Program-made: the position numbers and the translations under genes
Assembly: GCA_023333565.1 (NCBI GenBank)
Contig: JAJKFH010002198.1
Location: 1,426,001 to 1,490,000 of the forward strand
Direction of reading: 5' to 3'
Source: Puffinus mauretanicus
Lineage: Eukaryota; Chordata; Aves; Procellariiformes; Procellariidae
DNA length: 64,000 nucleotides
In this document: positions 51,121 through 64,000 of the stretch, one piece after another
Layout: the number at the start of each line of letters is the position of its first letter
Numbering within the stretch: the first letter of the stretch is position 1
The notes under the pieces: model-generated
The model's input: the letters and a program-made list of their open reading frames with translations, nothing else
The model's database searches: none
Told to the model about the DNA's origin: nothing

Positions 51121-52750
51121 GGGTTTTGCCTTGGGTTTCCAAAGGTGTTTTCTCTTTATCTTTGTCTTCTCTACAGTTTCCAGTTGAGGGTGTTTATTAA
51201 CAGTGTCAAGCCTAGCATTGAAGGGCACAAATTGTCCTTTAATGACCTGCAAAATAAGCCTTTTTTTGCAAATACAAATTTGCAAAACTGAGTGTATTTA
51301 GCACTTTGAAAAATGGAAAGGACATGGTAGGAATTAAAGTACAAGGAAAGAGTGATCTGTATTATATATTTGCTGTATTTTTCTCATGACCTTTGTATCT
51401 GGCAGATACTTAGGGTAATATATGGTTATAGCACAACAAAAAGAGAGAGAAAGCCTGAAGTTAAGGTCTTTTAATTGCTCAAGTGTTCAGTTTATATTCC
51501 CCCTCACCTGCTTAAGTAACACCACAAAAAGAAAAACCTGGCAAAAAAGTGCAACGACAGTAACATTTGCACAAAGTAGAATCAAAATTTTATGGATTAG
51601 GACAGTATTTGACATCAGCATATTTAAAAATGAGTATAGAAAATGAGGACTAATGGATGCAAACTAGTCAGTTCTATTTCATCAACACAGGCTCTGTTTT
51701 GAATCAAAATAAGTCAAACATTGCTGCTCAAAATGCTACCTTAAGAAAAAAAAACTAGAAATGTATATTTAAAAAAGAGTGATACAATTAAGCAGTAAGA
51801 CACAAGAAAACATGTGTTAGTGTGAGATAATATATAGGGCATTGTTATCTAGGAAGAGTGCTATCTTGCAATACCAAAACCTTTGGAGAGTCTTGTTGTG
51901 GTTAATAAAATGGCAACTTGCATAGAGAAAAGAATATAGCTACACAAGGCAGCTACAAGCAGTCCTTAGCTGAAGAGTTTAAGATAGTACCTATTAACAA
52001 AAAAGTACTAAAATTATAAGAAGAAAATGAGTTATGGGAGAGCAGAACTTTAAATGAGTGCTGTATAATATGAATATATATTCATTTGCAACACATGTTA
52101 ACTCTAGAAGGGTAGGTAAACAATATTTAAGATAAATGTCTTTTAAGTTGCCCTAGTAGATAACGGCAGTCAGCAAAAAAAGTTACCATATATATAGGCT
52201 GTAATGACAAATATCATTGCTTTATGCTTTGTAGCGCAAATGGGCAAATTTACTTGCAAATGTTTTCGAGCTACTATTTAAAAGGAAGACAGCCTAACAA
52301 GCATCTTAAAATCTCTTTCCTTTAAGGAAGACACAGGATAAAATGTGATGGATTAAAACCAAATAGAATGCTAAGATTACTGAAAAATACACCAAAACCA
52401 AAAACCATTTATCTCATACCCAGCCACCAATGGAAATGATATGAAGAGTTTTCATATGAAATAAAATCAAGAAGAAGCCTGATATGCTTAGAAGTCCTCA
52501 CTGAATTCAGCATGTTAAACACTGACCTTTATCTGTAAGTTTCCTGTATCTTGCACGGCTTTTATAAATAAATAGACTGAGGCTGATACATTATTAAAGA
52601 AGTACTTGCGATAGCTAGTTCAGCACTCTAAAAATCAATGTTATTAAGACTAAATCTTGCTCATTTGAAGTCACATGAAAATTTGCCTGTCATTCTTATT
52701 ACATTTATTTAATATTTTGAATATAGTACTCCTCTTGTAAATACACAAAT

Positions 52751-52800
52751 AAAAAAAAAAAAGGGGCAAAAAAAAAGGCAAAAAAAAAAGAAAAAGAAAA
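52751..52800. repeat. A-rich low-complexity tract
   Basis: Runs of A broken by GGGGC, GGC and single G. Probably slippage-derived. No processed pseudogene precedes it on the + strand. Confidence 0.85.
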
Positions 52801-53803
52801 GCACCTTCAGTCTTTCTACTGTTGTCTAAGGCACATTAACATAACCTAGGGCACATAAGTGGGGCTTGGAATTAAGTCTCTTGGATTTTCATCATTGACT
52901 TCGCCTTTCTTTCTTTGTGGCAGCAGGCTATCTGTTTGGCCTCTCCGGTCACCACTCCCATACCTATAAAGTGAACCATGTCTTCATGAAGGTAGTACTA
53001 GGGGAGTTAACATTGCTAAAGTTCTTTCACATACTGTTGTGCAAATTGTAAATCAAATAAATTATTTTCTGTGATTCTTTGCTGGGCACTTCCTACGTTT
53101 TATATCTTTAGGAGATACACTCACTTTAAATGGTGCGTCTCCTGGGACAAACTGAAATCATTGCCTGTTTCCCTTTCTGAAAGGCTTTCTTGATCAGTGA
53201 TCATTCTTCTGAGAAATCATATCCCTTGTGCCAAATATAGGTAACCAGGCTTGGAGCAGGTGACTGCATCACTCAAAACCAAGACAATGGCAGGTCCTTC
53301 AACTAGCACGTCCTTCAATAGCCTGTTGTCCCAGTTGTTTGTACATACCCGCTTTTCTTTCTTTTTGCCTTGTTTTCAGCACAGACACCTAACTGACATC
53401 TAAGACACTCCCTGCCCGATGCCCCAGAGACCCGTCCCCCCTCGCCTTCCCTGCATGCCAGGAGGAGGGAGCACAGCTGCTAGATAGTTCTCCTGGTTTT
53501 TATGTACATGACCTCAGTTACAAGCATTTGTCTAGGTTTCCTAGTGACGGCATCAATTGTACCTCAAACAAAAGAGGTCTTTTTGATGAAGGGAGGGAAT
53601 ATCATCACATTTCTAATGCCTCCAGTAAAGCAAATGTGTTTCATGTCAAAGTAGCCTGTATACTTTTTCTTTATAGGTAGTGAGAGTTGTGATGATGTCC
53701 ATTTTAGATCATGGCTGCTTCAGTTCGCATAGCACAGGAAGCTGCTTGAGAGACATTCAGGACATCTTCCTGAACAATATGAAGAGTTGAAGCTTTGTTT
53801 TTT

Positions 53804-54130
53804 TCATAGAATCATAGAATCATTAAGGTTGGAAAAGACCTCTAAGATCATCGAGTCCAACCGTCAACCCAACACCACCATACCCACTACACCATGTCCC
53901 TAAGCACCACATCTACAGGTCTTTTAAATACTTCCAGGGATGGTGACTCAACCACTTCCCTGGGCAGCCTGTTCCAAGGCCTGACCACTCTTTCAGTAAA
54001 GAAATTTCTCCTAATGTCCAATCTAAACCTCCCTTGGCGCAACTTGAGGCCATTTCCTCTCGTCCTGTCACAAGTTACTTGGGAGAAGAGACCAACACCC
54101 ACCTCGCTACAACCTCCCTGTCAGGGGTAG
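53804..54130 (-). mobile_element. CR1 LINE 3' fragment, antisense
   Basis: Starts TCATAGAATCATAGAATCAT, the reverse complement of the CR1 octamer tail, and on the minus strand encodes [20 protein letters not shown] and [20 protein letters not shown] (frame 53887-54102). This is the C-terminus of ORF2, almost residue for residue the same as in the 45-47 kb copy. Truncated at about 54130. Same subfamily as 23297-24000 and 45290-47644. Confidence 0.95.
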
Positions 54131-57100
54131 CAAAGGTGCAATCGAGAATAAAGATGTACAATACTGTATAGTGAAGTTCTTTTTATGTTTGAAGTAAAAT
54201 ACCTATAGGTTATCGTTTCAGTAAAACTTTGCATGCATGTTGATCTTAGAAAGAATAAAGAAATAAACTTTAAGATTTTTAAGCAACTTTGAATTGCAAT
54301 TTGTTTGCTCTAAGTCTCAGCATATGTCAGAGTTGAGAATAATTTGAGGCATATTTCAGTATCTTGGTCAACCAGTTCCTGAAACTGTGTTGATTCGAAA
54401 CATTTGAAACATTTAAGTGACTATAGTGGGTTACTTTGGATTTTCCCATTGCAACTAAGACAAAGAATAGTCTTATAACATTCCCTTTGATTTCACAGTC
54501 AATAAATAGAAATTACATTTAAGCATAGCACCAGAATGAAAAATATACCTGAAATTAAAACTTAAAAGGACATGAGTCAAAACTTCCAAAATACTAAGTT
54601 CAATCTTACTCTTATTTTCGAAGAGAACATCTTTTAGAAACTAAAATCTAGAGAGTTCCTGAATGTTTTCATTCCCACTGTATATAACTCACTGTCTGGA
54701 AACCGATATAGTAGTTACAGGAGTTGTGATTTTACAAATACACTTTCCAAATGGTATTTGCTATATAAAATTGCAAAAAGTGTTAGCTTTTCAAGGCTTA
54801 TCCATTTTCTTTACTACATGGTAGGAGGAGAGATGACTCATCATCAATAGAGAGGCATGATATGAGCTAAGCAGAACTAACACTGCTATAGTTGTAGTGT
54901 TTATATTGCACAGTAAGAATACCTTTGAATTTAGTTTAGGTTAAAATGGAAGCAGCATGTTATTAAAGATAAACAGTGGAATAAAAATTTTGACTCATTC
55001 TGATAGAGCTAATCATTGACAAGGTAACACCTTAAGAGAAAAAAGCCAATGAGATTGTCCTTTATTCTCTTTTTATTTTGTCTCTTGTGATTAAAACTAT
55101 CAATTGACTTTCCCTGAGTGCTCAGTGTAGCAGATCCTACAGCACTGTCCTCTGGTCTTGCCAAAGAGATGAGACCGTCATAGCACAATGAAGAACATCC
55201 ATCTTAGTTCTGTTCAAGCCTTCTACATCTGCTTAATTTAGAAGACTTATCCATTAAGAGCCTTTCTGATGCTTTACGTGGCAAATCAGTTTTCTGCTGG
55301 GAAATGTTTTCACAGCCACACTGTTTCGTGAGAATTTTTTTTTGATGTTGTCGTTATCTGGAAGTACTGAAATACTGCATTTTGGTTTTATTGTTTTATT
55401 ATTAATCTTCTGTTAGAAGCTGTTTTATGAGTCAGAAAGATGAAGATGAAACATTCTGTTTGTTTTATACTAAAAAAAGGCTTTGCCCCTGTTGAATTAA
55501 ACATTTTGATAGCTTTCAAGGAAAATATTTTGGAATTTTTCATTTTGTGCGAAGGTTTGATGTTTGGTGTTGGGGTACCACTTCACAACAAAACGAAGTT
55601 TGAGAGCCTCAGAATTTGCTGCAGGGTAGAAACTCTGGTGTCTCATGTGTTCTGTTGTGATTTGTAAAGCATCCTTTTGAGGATGCACTTTTGGCCAGGG
55701 AAGATCAGAGAATAACAGAGAAGTTGGGGGCTATATTGAGCAACCACAGCATATGATCAACACAGAGAATCTTCATTATCCAGTTAAATTGTCACATCAG
55801 AAATGCTGATTGTAGGGTCCTTAGCAGAGGGATTCACTGTTCCAATGTGTTTGAATAGCAATTATTATGAGGTGCTTCCATATTAAAATTACTGAAAGAT
55901 CTCCGCACACCAAACTGCAGAATAGCTTCTGCCTCTGCCAGATCTTCTGCCTTCCCTTATACACTTGGCTTGGTGATCATCATCTTTACTAAGATTAGAG
56001 TACACCAAGTTTAGGCAGCACTAAAGGGTTTTTAATGTATGTATTTGCTTTATATGTAGCAAGAGTTACTTGTGGGTGCTTCATCTTAAGAACTTGTGCT
56101 CAGAGCTGTAATTTTCCTCTATTTTCTCAGTGCACACGTGTTCTTGTTTGATAAAGAAGTTGTCTATCTTTGTTAGCTCACTTGCTAAAAAGAAGAAAAC
56201 ACTAACTAGCAAGTGCATCTCTCATAAGGCAAGCTAAATGGTGATTTTAAACACACGATAAGGAAAAATAACTGAAATGTAAAGGTATATTGACAATGGT
56301 GGAATCTTGTCATTTCTTTCCTTCAGTGACAGTCATTTCTAGAAGCATAACTTGGGAGTGGAGACTCATTACTATTTAGATACATTTTATCTATATTATT
56401 AAGAAATATGGAAATCAAAGTTTTAAAGTTGAATCTATAAATCTTTTTTTAATATACTCACTTAACTTAATAAACAATCACTTTATATTAAAAAAAAAAT
56501 CACTAGCTTATAAATATATTCCAGCGGCAATTACTTAACACCATGGAATGTCCGTGTTCTAAAAATAGCGATGGTCATAGACATACTCTTTGCAAAGTCA
56601 ATAAAAGATGAGAGCTGGTGAATTTGAGATGAACAAAGTCTTCTGACTTTTCCTGGCTGGTTTGAATTGCTGCTGTGTTTGTGTGATGCATGACAAATTG
56701 GCTGATCATCTCTCATTTGAGCAGCATGTTTTACTAGCTGTTAATGTGACCAGCAAAAAAGATCCTGGTCCCCTGAGATATTGCTCTCCTGTGAGTGTAT
56801 GGAAGAAACGCTGGGCCTTAAACTACCATATTTCCCAGTGCCATTCAGCGAAGAAAACCATGCTGTGCAAGCAGGATCAGGCAGGCTAAGGGTGGACCTG
56901 CTGCTAGAGGCTGGCGAGCTCTCAAGAGGCACAAAGCAGATGAATGGAAGCATTTGCTAGTCCAGAAACTTTACAGAGGAGGCTTCATACCGTTGCAAAT
57001 TGTTGCTGTGAATGCCATGCCATCCACAGCAGTGTGCCCCACTGAGCCTGTGGAAGGGATTAACAATGCCAGTTTGGCAGCAGTAAAGGCAGCAACATGG

Positions 57101-60100
57101 CAGGTATGAGAAAACAAAGGAGCTTATGTGTAAGCAGGAGCCTGTATTCCCATCCCTTGGACATTATTTGTTGAAAACAGTGCTATGGCAGGCATTCATT
57201 TGTCTACTGGTATTTGACAGGAGCTCATTTCTATGCAGGGTGAAATAGAATTAGCATAACAGAGAGGAGGACTAAAACAGCCTAGTGTATACTTAGTTTC
57301 TAAGTATAAATCTGCCTCATGCAAAGTGAAGCAGAAATTGGAAGGGGATAATCTACTTAAGTCTTCTCTCCTAGGTGTCCGATATCCATCCTCCTTTGCA
57401 TCAAGAAAAACTCTTACCAGTCATATTACCACTTCTCCGTTTCCCCTGTATTTTGGAGACGACAGTGGCTCCGTTCCCAGGCTATCAAGCCATGGGAAGT
57501 GATCTGCCTACTGCCATCATCAGGCTATTTGCTAGTCCAGGCACAAGTACCCTTCGCTGTTCTCTATCAATTTCTTACCTGTCAATAGGGTACCAGAAGA
57601 ACTGTATTAATTGCTGTTGCCAGATTGAACAGGGTATAATTATTTCATGGAAAAATACTTCAAATTTTTAAATTTTGGGGTTTTGTTTTCTTTTATTTCC
57701 TGTTGCAGTAGAGGGCTGGTAGCTTTATTTTTTAATGTGTCGACTAGTTCATTTTAGCTCTTTTCAGGCTGTAAGAAGAATCAGCAAGAACATGTTTTTC
57801 CCACACCTCTGCTTGCTCCCTCCCTCCCAACCTTGGGATCATAATTGCATTTAGACAGCACAACTCCTTAGCTGACTGACAAATCTTTATTCTCTCCAAC
57901 ACAGGAGTTGTGTCTGCTTTCACCTTCCCCTAGTAAACAGCAGTCCTGGTACTGGATACCTATTTGCTTTATATTTCTTTACTGATCCTGCCTTTATTTT
58001 CCCAAGAGAGCGTATACCATCTTTCCTGAGTCTGCAATTGATGGTTAAGGAAGAAATGGTGGCCATCAACAATTTTATATAAAATAGGTACAGGTATTAA
58101 AATATTACATGGAGAGGCCAAAATACAAATAAATTGTTGTGTACAGAAGCTGGGAAGAAGAGGGGCAGAACTGGTTTGGATAGGTATGTTGAATGGTTGT
58201 GTATATGTGTTCCCTTACTGAAGGTTTTTTTACATCTTGCTACTATTTATTCTTACTATGGCAGTGTAAACAGCAAAGGCGCAACAGGTGCTAAAAGTAG
58301 TATTCACGTCACTGCATACTCCTAGGCAACAGTATGAACTAAATTTTAGTCTGCATCTTGTGAAAAAGGAAAAAAAAAATGAGCTACAGCCTCATCCTCA
58401 CAAAGAGCTTCTGTACTCACGAGTCTAAGTTATAAAAGACCCCTCCTGTGTTCACAGTAAGACACCATCCGTTCTCAGCTGTTTTATCCAAATGAAATAA
58501 AACATTGAAATGTACAGTAAAATAACATGAAGAATAGAATCCAGACTCCAGGACACGTAGTATTATTTATTACACTAAAACCTACAGGCTGATCTTTTCA
58601 AAATGCTTCTCTTTTCTCTAGCCACCAAAATCCATGGGGAACTATTATCTTTACTATAGAGATAAATATAAGCCCCGTGACCTACCAAAGGTCACAAATG
58701 GGCTAGTGGTCCAGCATTGTTCAGAATAATGTCTTTTTTGTTATTCTTCTACCCGATAACGGATGGCTGAAAATGACTCTCCTGCTTTCTCACATAAACT
58801 TCCAAGTGCTTCCTGTGAGCCAGCGGATTACTGTATCAAATGGTAGATCCGGACACAATGAAGGTGAGGGTAAGGATGGGAGAAGACAGCAGGTTTTTGC
58901 AGAGGTCATTACTTCGTCCTGGCTCCAAGAGACATTCCTAAAATGGAGACATTAGTGATGGCTCTATGGTCATTGCCAGAAGCTGATACTGATGGAAAGC
59001 AAAATACTTTGCTTCTAAGGTGCATTTGATTAATATGGTACCAAGTTACTTATAAAAGCAGAAAGGCTGCTTTTGAATTCGTATAAAAATGTCATAGACA
59101 AAAAGCCAATACTAGCTACAGGGCTGTAATTAATATCTCACAAATGCTCATTTGAATGTCCCTGGGGAAATAGAGCAGCAAAAGAATGAACTTCGTAAAC
59201 TAAAACGTAGAGGGGTTTATTTTCTCTAAGTTTTACTTCTTGGTTTGCTAAGTTTACTGTGATTGGTGGGAGCATAATTTATATGATGGCTGGCATATAT
59301 ACTCACATATATGAGCATATACCGTACTTCAGTTTTCAATTTTAGACAGAAATACAGTTCTTCTTATGGATGGTATGATTAAGTTTATTTTGAACCCAAG
59401 AGCTGTTGATTGCATATTAAAATGGTAGTTCATGTCTATTTAAATTTTTGATAAATCTCCATTGATGGATAAATCATGTTAGAGAATTTCAGTTGTCAAC
59501 ACAACTTACATTTCAATGAATCTTTGGGAATTATCCTCAAGAGCTAATAGATTTTGCCTCTTTTGTGACAAAGTGCTTGAGGTGCATATGTAAAGAACTA
59601 CCATGAGAAGAATCATGAGATTTTTATTTCTTTGAGAACAGACCTAGTCATATCTGCTTCAGACAGTTGTGCAGCACAATTATTGACATTTAGAATAAGT
59701 TAATTCATAATCTCTGAATAGCGATGAAAGACTGCAAATAAAAAATATGCTGAATTTGGTGGAAATATCGAGTTGGAGCAAAAATCAGTTTTATTTCTAA
59801 CACAGTTCATTCCATGCTGTATGATGTAAGTGATTTTTATTATGCCAAGCAATTGAGCATAACAAAGTCTTGAAACAATCCCATATTTTGGTAAAAGCTG
59901 AACGGGATTAGATTTTCAGTCAGACTAAAGCTCTGAAGTATAGCTACTTACAATTTGAATAACTTCATTTCTTTTCCTTTTTGAAAATGTAGCCCTGCAG
60001 CAGATCTTTGAAGTGTAAACTCTGAGACATAACAGTATTAAAATAATCATGGATCTGGAGGCAATAACACAAAAACATCCAGCACAGCTTAATCAAAAGT

Positions 60101-63100
60101 AGAAATTCATTTGAACTTTCTGTGGTCTATTGAATATTAAAACATTTCATATTTCAAATAGAAAAAAGAAGCCTTGAGCGAAGTTCTAATCATAGTCAAT
60201 GACATTTCTGGTGTAACACTTGAATATTAGGATTAAGGATGAAAGCTGCTACTCAGCTTCAGCAAACTTTCCTGTATCATCTTGTATTTATTGCTATTAG
60301 CTGAAAAATAGCTGGTCTGTACTAAAGGCCGTGGAACAGTGGGACCTATGTGTTAAAAAGCAAAAGCACTAAAAAACCCAGGTGACTACTTTGGCCAAAC
60401 AAAGTATTTTTATTCTGCAATTCCTTGGCATTTTGTCATGAAATTCGTGTTTCGGGGCTTTCTGCTATAGCCTGTGCCCCCACGGTGGGTGGTATCTCTG
60501 AAGACAAGTATTTTGTGCACCTGCCATTTTGTAGAACTTCTTTTATTGAGATGAGACTTCCCGTTGGAGATGTTTCTGTAGCTGTGAGAATGGCTGGCTA
60601 ATGAGCAAATTCTTGGGGAACTTCTGGGTTCTTTATATCTAATCCTGCAACTTTTATCAGGAGTTTCTGCAGAGCATTACATTATGCTGTTGTACTTAGC
60701 ATCACTAAATCTTTCTGAAGGATGTATTTTAGTCAAAATAACTAAATAAAATAGCTTGGGTTATTCAGGAAACCTGTGATGATCAAAAGGGTTTTTTTGG
60801 ACATTGGTTTTCAGAGTCTTAAGCGTAGAAAACAGTAAGAGCATGAGTCACTGAAAGAATGTTTTGAAATAGCAACAGTGGAAAAAAACATTTTCAAACC
60901 AGCTGTATAAATTAACTATTATTGTGTAGGAACACTTTGTGAAGAAGGAAGCACATTGACATTGTTGCTGGGCAAATGTCAAAACTGTAAGTCACTGTGT
61001 CTCCACTGACTTTCTTCCTGAAGTCAAAATCACAAGTCAAATCATATATCATTTATATATTTATTCCCGGTACCCCTGAATTAGGACTTCAGGATTTTCC
61101 CCTGTGAAAATCCTCCATGAATGTGAAGTGCCTAGCAAAAATTACATTGCTGCCTCACTTCCTTCCATTGCCATCTGTGTGTGGGTGTCTTTGGGGGGCA
61201 GTATGGCAAGAATTAAAAGAACCATTTCAGAAGGAAAATATTATATTTCTTAAAGATATTGAAGTGGAAATATGAAAAAAATACAGAATTGCTTGAAGCA
61301 ATAGTGCGGTGAAGACTTTCACAAGGCCTTTTTGTTGAACTTGGAGGCTGTTTTTACACACTATTTTCAAACTGCTGATATTAAAAAATAAGAAAGTATA
61401 ACTTTATTGTGGCAGAGATAATCTCAGGCAGCTTTTACTGTGTTGCAAAGATTATCAAAGTGCAACTTGCAGGCACTTGCTGATATGTGTATGAGAGAAA
61501 GAACACATTTGACTAATAGCGATAGGCAATTTTGTAAAAACTAAGAGGGCAGAAGCTGCCGTATGTGATGACAATGCTACAGAAAGTTAATAAGGGTGCT
61601 TTGGATAGTGCCACTGCTACTTTAATGAATATTTTCTTCTAGCTTTCTTTTGAAGACATTGTAATTGTGAAATCTGCAGCAACACTGTAAATAGTATCTC
61701 CAGCTAGATACAATGTGTATTTTTATGCACATTTGTATGTTCTTAAAAAAAATCCAAAATTAAATAATCTGTTTTTATATTTTAAGCAGGTATAAACTAA
61801 GGTAATTGAGATTTATGCAAATCATAAAATTAGATGACTTCACAATTTATGCATGGTCACCTACTATAGTTAAGAAGGGGTATAAAATTATTTACAGTGG
61901 TTGCTCCTATCTACAAACACTGCATGAAATAATGTTGTCTGTTCCTCTCTGGCTCCACCCTGACACCATTTCTGCTTGGTAGCCCTTTAGCTCTGGGGTC
62001 TCACCTGTCCACATTCCCCTGGAATACTTAACATAGGGTCTTAGTATAGTCCTGCACAAGCTTATTATTTTTACATATCCAGAGGAAAAAAACCATTCAA
62101 ATGACCTAGGAAATGCCTTCATTTAGAAATTTCAGTCACTGATGAATTACTGAAAAAAGCTCCATTTCAGTAATTGCATACCAATATGTAGGATAAAGGA
62201 AAAAAAGCCTGTGCCTTGGTGATTCTTTCCCCTGAGGAGCCCTCCATCATGAAACTAACAATGAATTGTTTTTCTGTTAATCTGAAACTTGCTTGCTCAT
62301 CAAGAAAGACTTAGGAGGTGATCAGTGAAATTTTGTGGTGTTAGCTCAGCAGTGAACGCCAAAAGATGGTGCTTATCAATCTACCTGTTTTCTATACCAA
62401 GTTGTCAGCAAGATACATGAAACATCCAGTAGACTTAAAAAGAAAGCCAGATGAACTATTTATAAGTAGCAAATTTGTCCCTCAAAAATGTGTTGTCAGT
62501 TTTCCTGAAGTAATCTTGGATGAATTTTCAGAGTGAGAGTTCAAGATAGTTTGGTAACAGTGATGTTATTGTTGCCCTTTTCCATGTTATTTCAGGAACC
62601 GGAGGACAAACTTGGGATAGGAGTCACATATCCATTTCCTTCTTGGCTTTTCTTGAGGGAGGCTGCTCTCACGTTCATACACTGCTGTGTGCTGCATCAG
62701 GATGCACTTGCCGATGTGGTTCTACTTTCCATAAACCAGCCTTCACTGCAGTAGGGAGGGGACTCCAGGTGCTCAACTCCGCACATGGGTGTCCTACAGG
62801 GTAGCAAATCATTTATTTTCTCCTGTTATGTCCAAAACTATTTAACACAAAAGCATTACAGCTACAGCAAAAGGAATTAAAAGAGGCCCCTACCAGAATG
62901 CCTGAAGACTGAGGTGGAGACAATCAGGTTCAAATGCCTGAAACTGCTTGTGTCTGAGCAGAAATTTGAATTAAGTTGCCTCATGCTTTAGAGGATATAG
63001 TCAGCAGGCAGTAGAGACTGTTCTCTTCCACGTGGAGTTTCTCATTCTTTGTACAAAGAAGTTACATCATCACTGAGAGAGACAGAAAAAATTGTTCTTT

Positions 63101-64000
63101 AGGCTGGTGGCTGGGCACTCACCTACAAGGTGGGATATCGAGAGTGCAGAACAGCTTCATTGCCTAGCGATTTACGCAGTACACGCTAGGGGGAAGAGCA
63201 TGGACACGGTTATGCTTGGTGTTCAGAGGGTTCCTGCTCTCCACTTGGAGGTGGATCCAAAACTATTTGGAGGATGAGATTACCCAAAGGTAATGAGGGA
63301 AGGAGAACAAGACGAGCTGATGAATTCTTGGCTGTTTCTCTCTTAATAGTACCCAAATATGTTTGCATGTGTTTGAAGGGTGAAGAGAGGAATTGATTGA
63401 GAGGAGAAGAAGGATGGGTCGTAATGATGAGGAAAACTGAAAGTCGCTTAGCTTCTAATCTTCCTTTACCATTATTTAAGGTTTCTGATGGAGAGGAAAT
63501 CAAGTAGGTCTTACTGATAAGCCTCCTGGGCTCCTTGCTCATCTCAGACTTTAGAAGTTTTGCTTTGAGAATGCATACAGTATTTAAAAATGAAGTGTTG
63601 GGTTTTTTTCCCCTATTTGGAGATGAAGATTTCTCATAAATGAAATTTCTCCAGGGCAACTTTATGGTGTTCAGAATTCTACTTATATTTCCTGGATTTT
63701 TTCCCCACAAATACTTTTTACATAGAAGAAGACGTAAGATGTTGTTGTCAGGGGAATGTACAAAATAGTCTTTTCTTTATCCATGTTACCTGAACACTGA
63801 TATTTTATTATAGTCAAACAAGATCACATGACTTTACATCATTTTGAAGAAAAGTATAAAAATTCCTTTACAATAGAAGGGCTCTACTGGGTTTTCATAC
63901 CACTTACCTTTTCTAAACAGCATCACTCTTGTCTTGCAAATGTTTAGCGTGAAGTAATGTTCTTCAGCAAGATGCTAAACCCTAGTGCTTATTATAACAG
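54131..64000. other. Unique A+T-rich sequence, inferred RGS7 intron to the end of the window
   Basis: No exon recognised. The longest frame, 166 codons on the minus strand at 63210-63710, has no recognisable domain and low-complexity character, so it is treated as chance. Around 62880-63300 there is a possible ancient repeat with tRNA-like promoter boxes, listed separately. Confidence 0.5.
62890..63290. repeat. Possible ancient tRNA-like interspersed repeat
   Basis: AATCAGGTTCAAATGCCTG resembles a tRNA B-box region and is followed by AGCAGAAATTTGAATTAAG; TTCAAAT and ATTTGAA form an imperfect palindrome around CTGC...GCAG. About 170 bases on, GGCTGGTGGCTGGGCACTCA then CCTACAAGGTGGGATATCGA resembles a tRNA D-arm/anticodon layout. 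I recall similar paired blocks in an old repeat common in turtle and crocodile genomes. Degraded, and the identification is tentative. Confidence 0.3.

Larger units (their letters stand above)
47645..53803. other. Unique A+T-rich sequence, inferred RGS7 intron
   Basis: No gene recognised. Contains two G+C-richer, CpG-bearing patches whose identity I cannot name (about 50800-51120 and 53390-53480) and an A-rich tract at 52751-52800. Confidence 0.55.

Noticed and set aside
62918..62940. Candidate tRNA gene from a GGTTCAAAT-like B box
   Set aside because: No complete cloverleaf, acceptor stem or properly spaced A box could be drawn; kept only as a possible decayed repeat.
63210..63710. 166-codon minus-strand frame, the longest outside repeats
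   Set aside because: No recognisable domain, no splice or promoter context, Ser/Leu/Lys-rich low-complexity translation; consistent with chance, though an unrecognised exon cannot be fully excluded.
30680..64000. Search for the next RGS7 exons (SDIVQWL and the rest of DEP)
   Set aside because: Read for the expected codons near AG acceptors and found none; they are probably beyond the window.
1..64000. CRISPR arrays, bacterial operons, rRNA genes, telomeric repeats
   Set aside because: No regularly spaced direct repeats, no dense coding, no rRNA-like sequence and no TTAGGG arrays were seen; the DNA is of vertebrate nuclear type.

Overview
The window looks like avian nuclear DNA: A+T-rich, non-coding for most of its length, and scattered with chicken-repeat-1 (CR1) LINE fragments whose 3' ends carry the short tandem ATTCTATG-type tail, plus two solo LTRs of a family I recognise from bird genomes. 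No bacterial-style gene organisation is present. The CR1 subfamily seen here and the LTR family are, from memory, common in birds other than galliforms, but the species cannot be fixed from the sequence.

The only cellular coding sequence I can support is one 97-base exon at 30583-30679 on the + strand, with a polypyrimidine tract and AG before it and GTAAGA after it. Its 32 complete codons match the N-terminal part of RGS7 (regulator of G-protein signalling 7, R7 family), at the entry to the DEP domain. The rest of the window is therefore best read as the two long RGS7 introns flanking this exon, transcribed left to right. I looked for the neighbouring RGS7 exons (the N-terminal exon upstream, the next DEP exons downstream) and did not see them.

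Layout: 1-7721 unique intron; 7722-9109 an antisense CR1 copy that keeps endonuclease and linker but has lost its reverse transcriptase; 10074-10152 a small antisense CR1 tail; 10153-19764 unique intron with a perfect 15-bp hairpin; 19765-19960 and 23297-24000 sense CR1 3' fragments; 24001-30582 unique intron; 30583-30679 RGS7 exon; 30680-38598 unique intron with a strong G-quadruplex motif and a cryptic exon candidate; 38599-39188 antisense solo LTR; 39189-44399 unique intron with a second perfect 15-bp hairpin; 44405-44924 sense solo LTR with a perfect 5-bp target duplication; 45290-47644 the longest CR1 copy (2.35 kb, sense), with a 431-residue reverse-transcriptase frame but several frameshifts and a damaged active site; 53804-54130 antisense CR1 tail; 54131-64000 unique intron with a possible very old tRNA-like repeat near 62.9-63.3 kb.

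I see no operon, CRISPR array, rRNA, convincing tRNA or intact mobile element, and no evidence of a new gene system. The observations most worth following are structural: two pairs of closely related repeats in opposite orientation within one intron (LTRs at 38.6 and 44.4 kb, CR1 tails at 47.6 and 53.8 kb) that could fold into long RNA duplexes in the RGS7 pre-mRNA, two perfect 15-bp hairpins, the G-quadruplex, and the internally deleted CR1.
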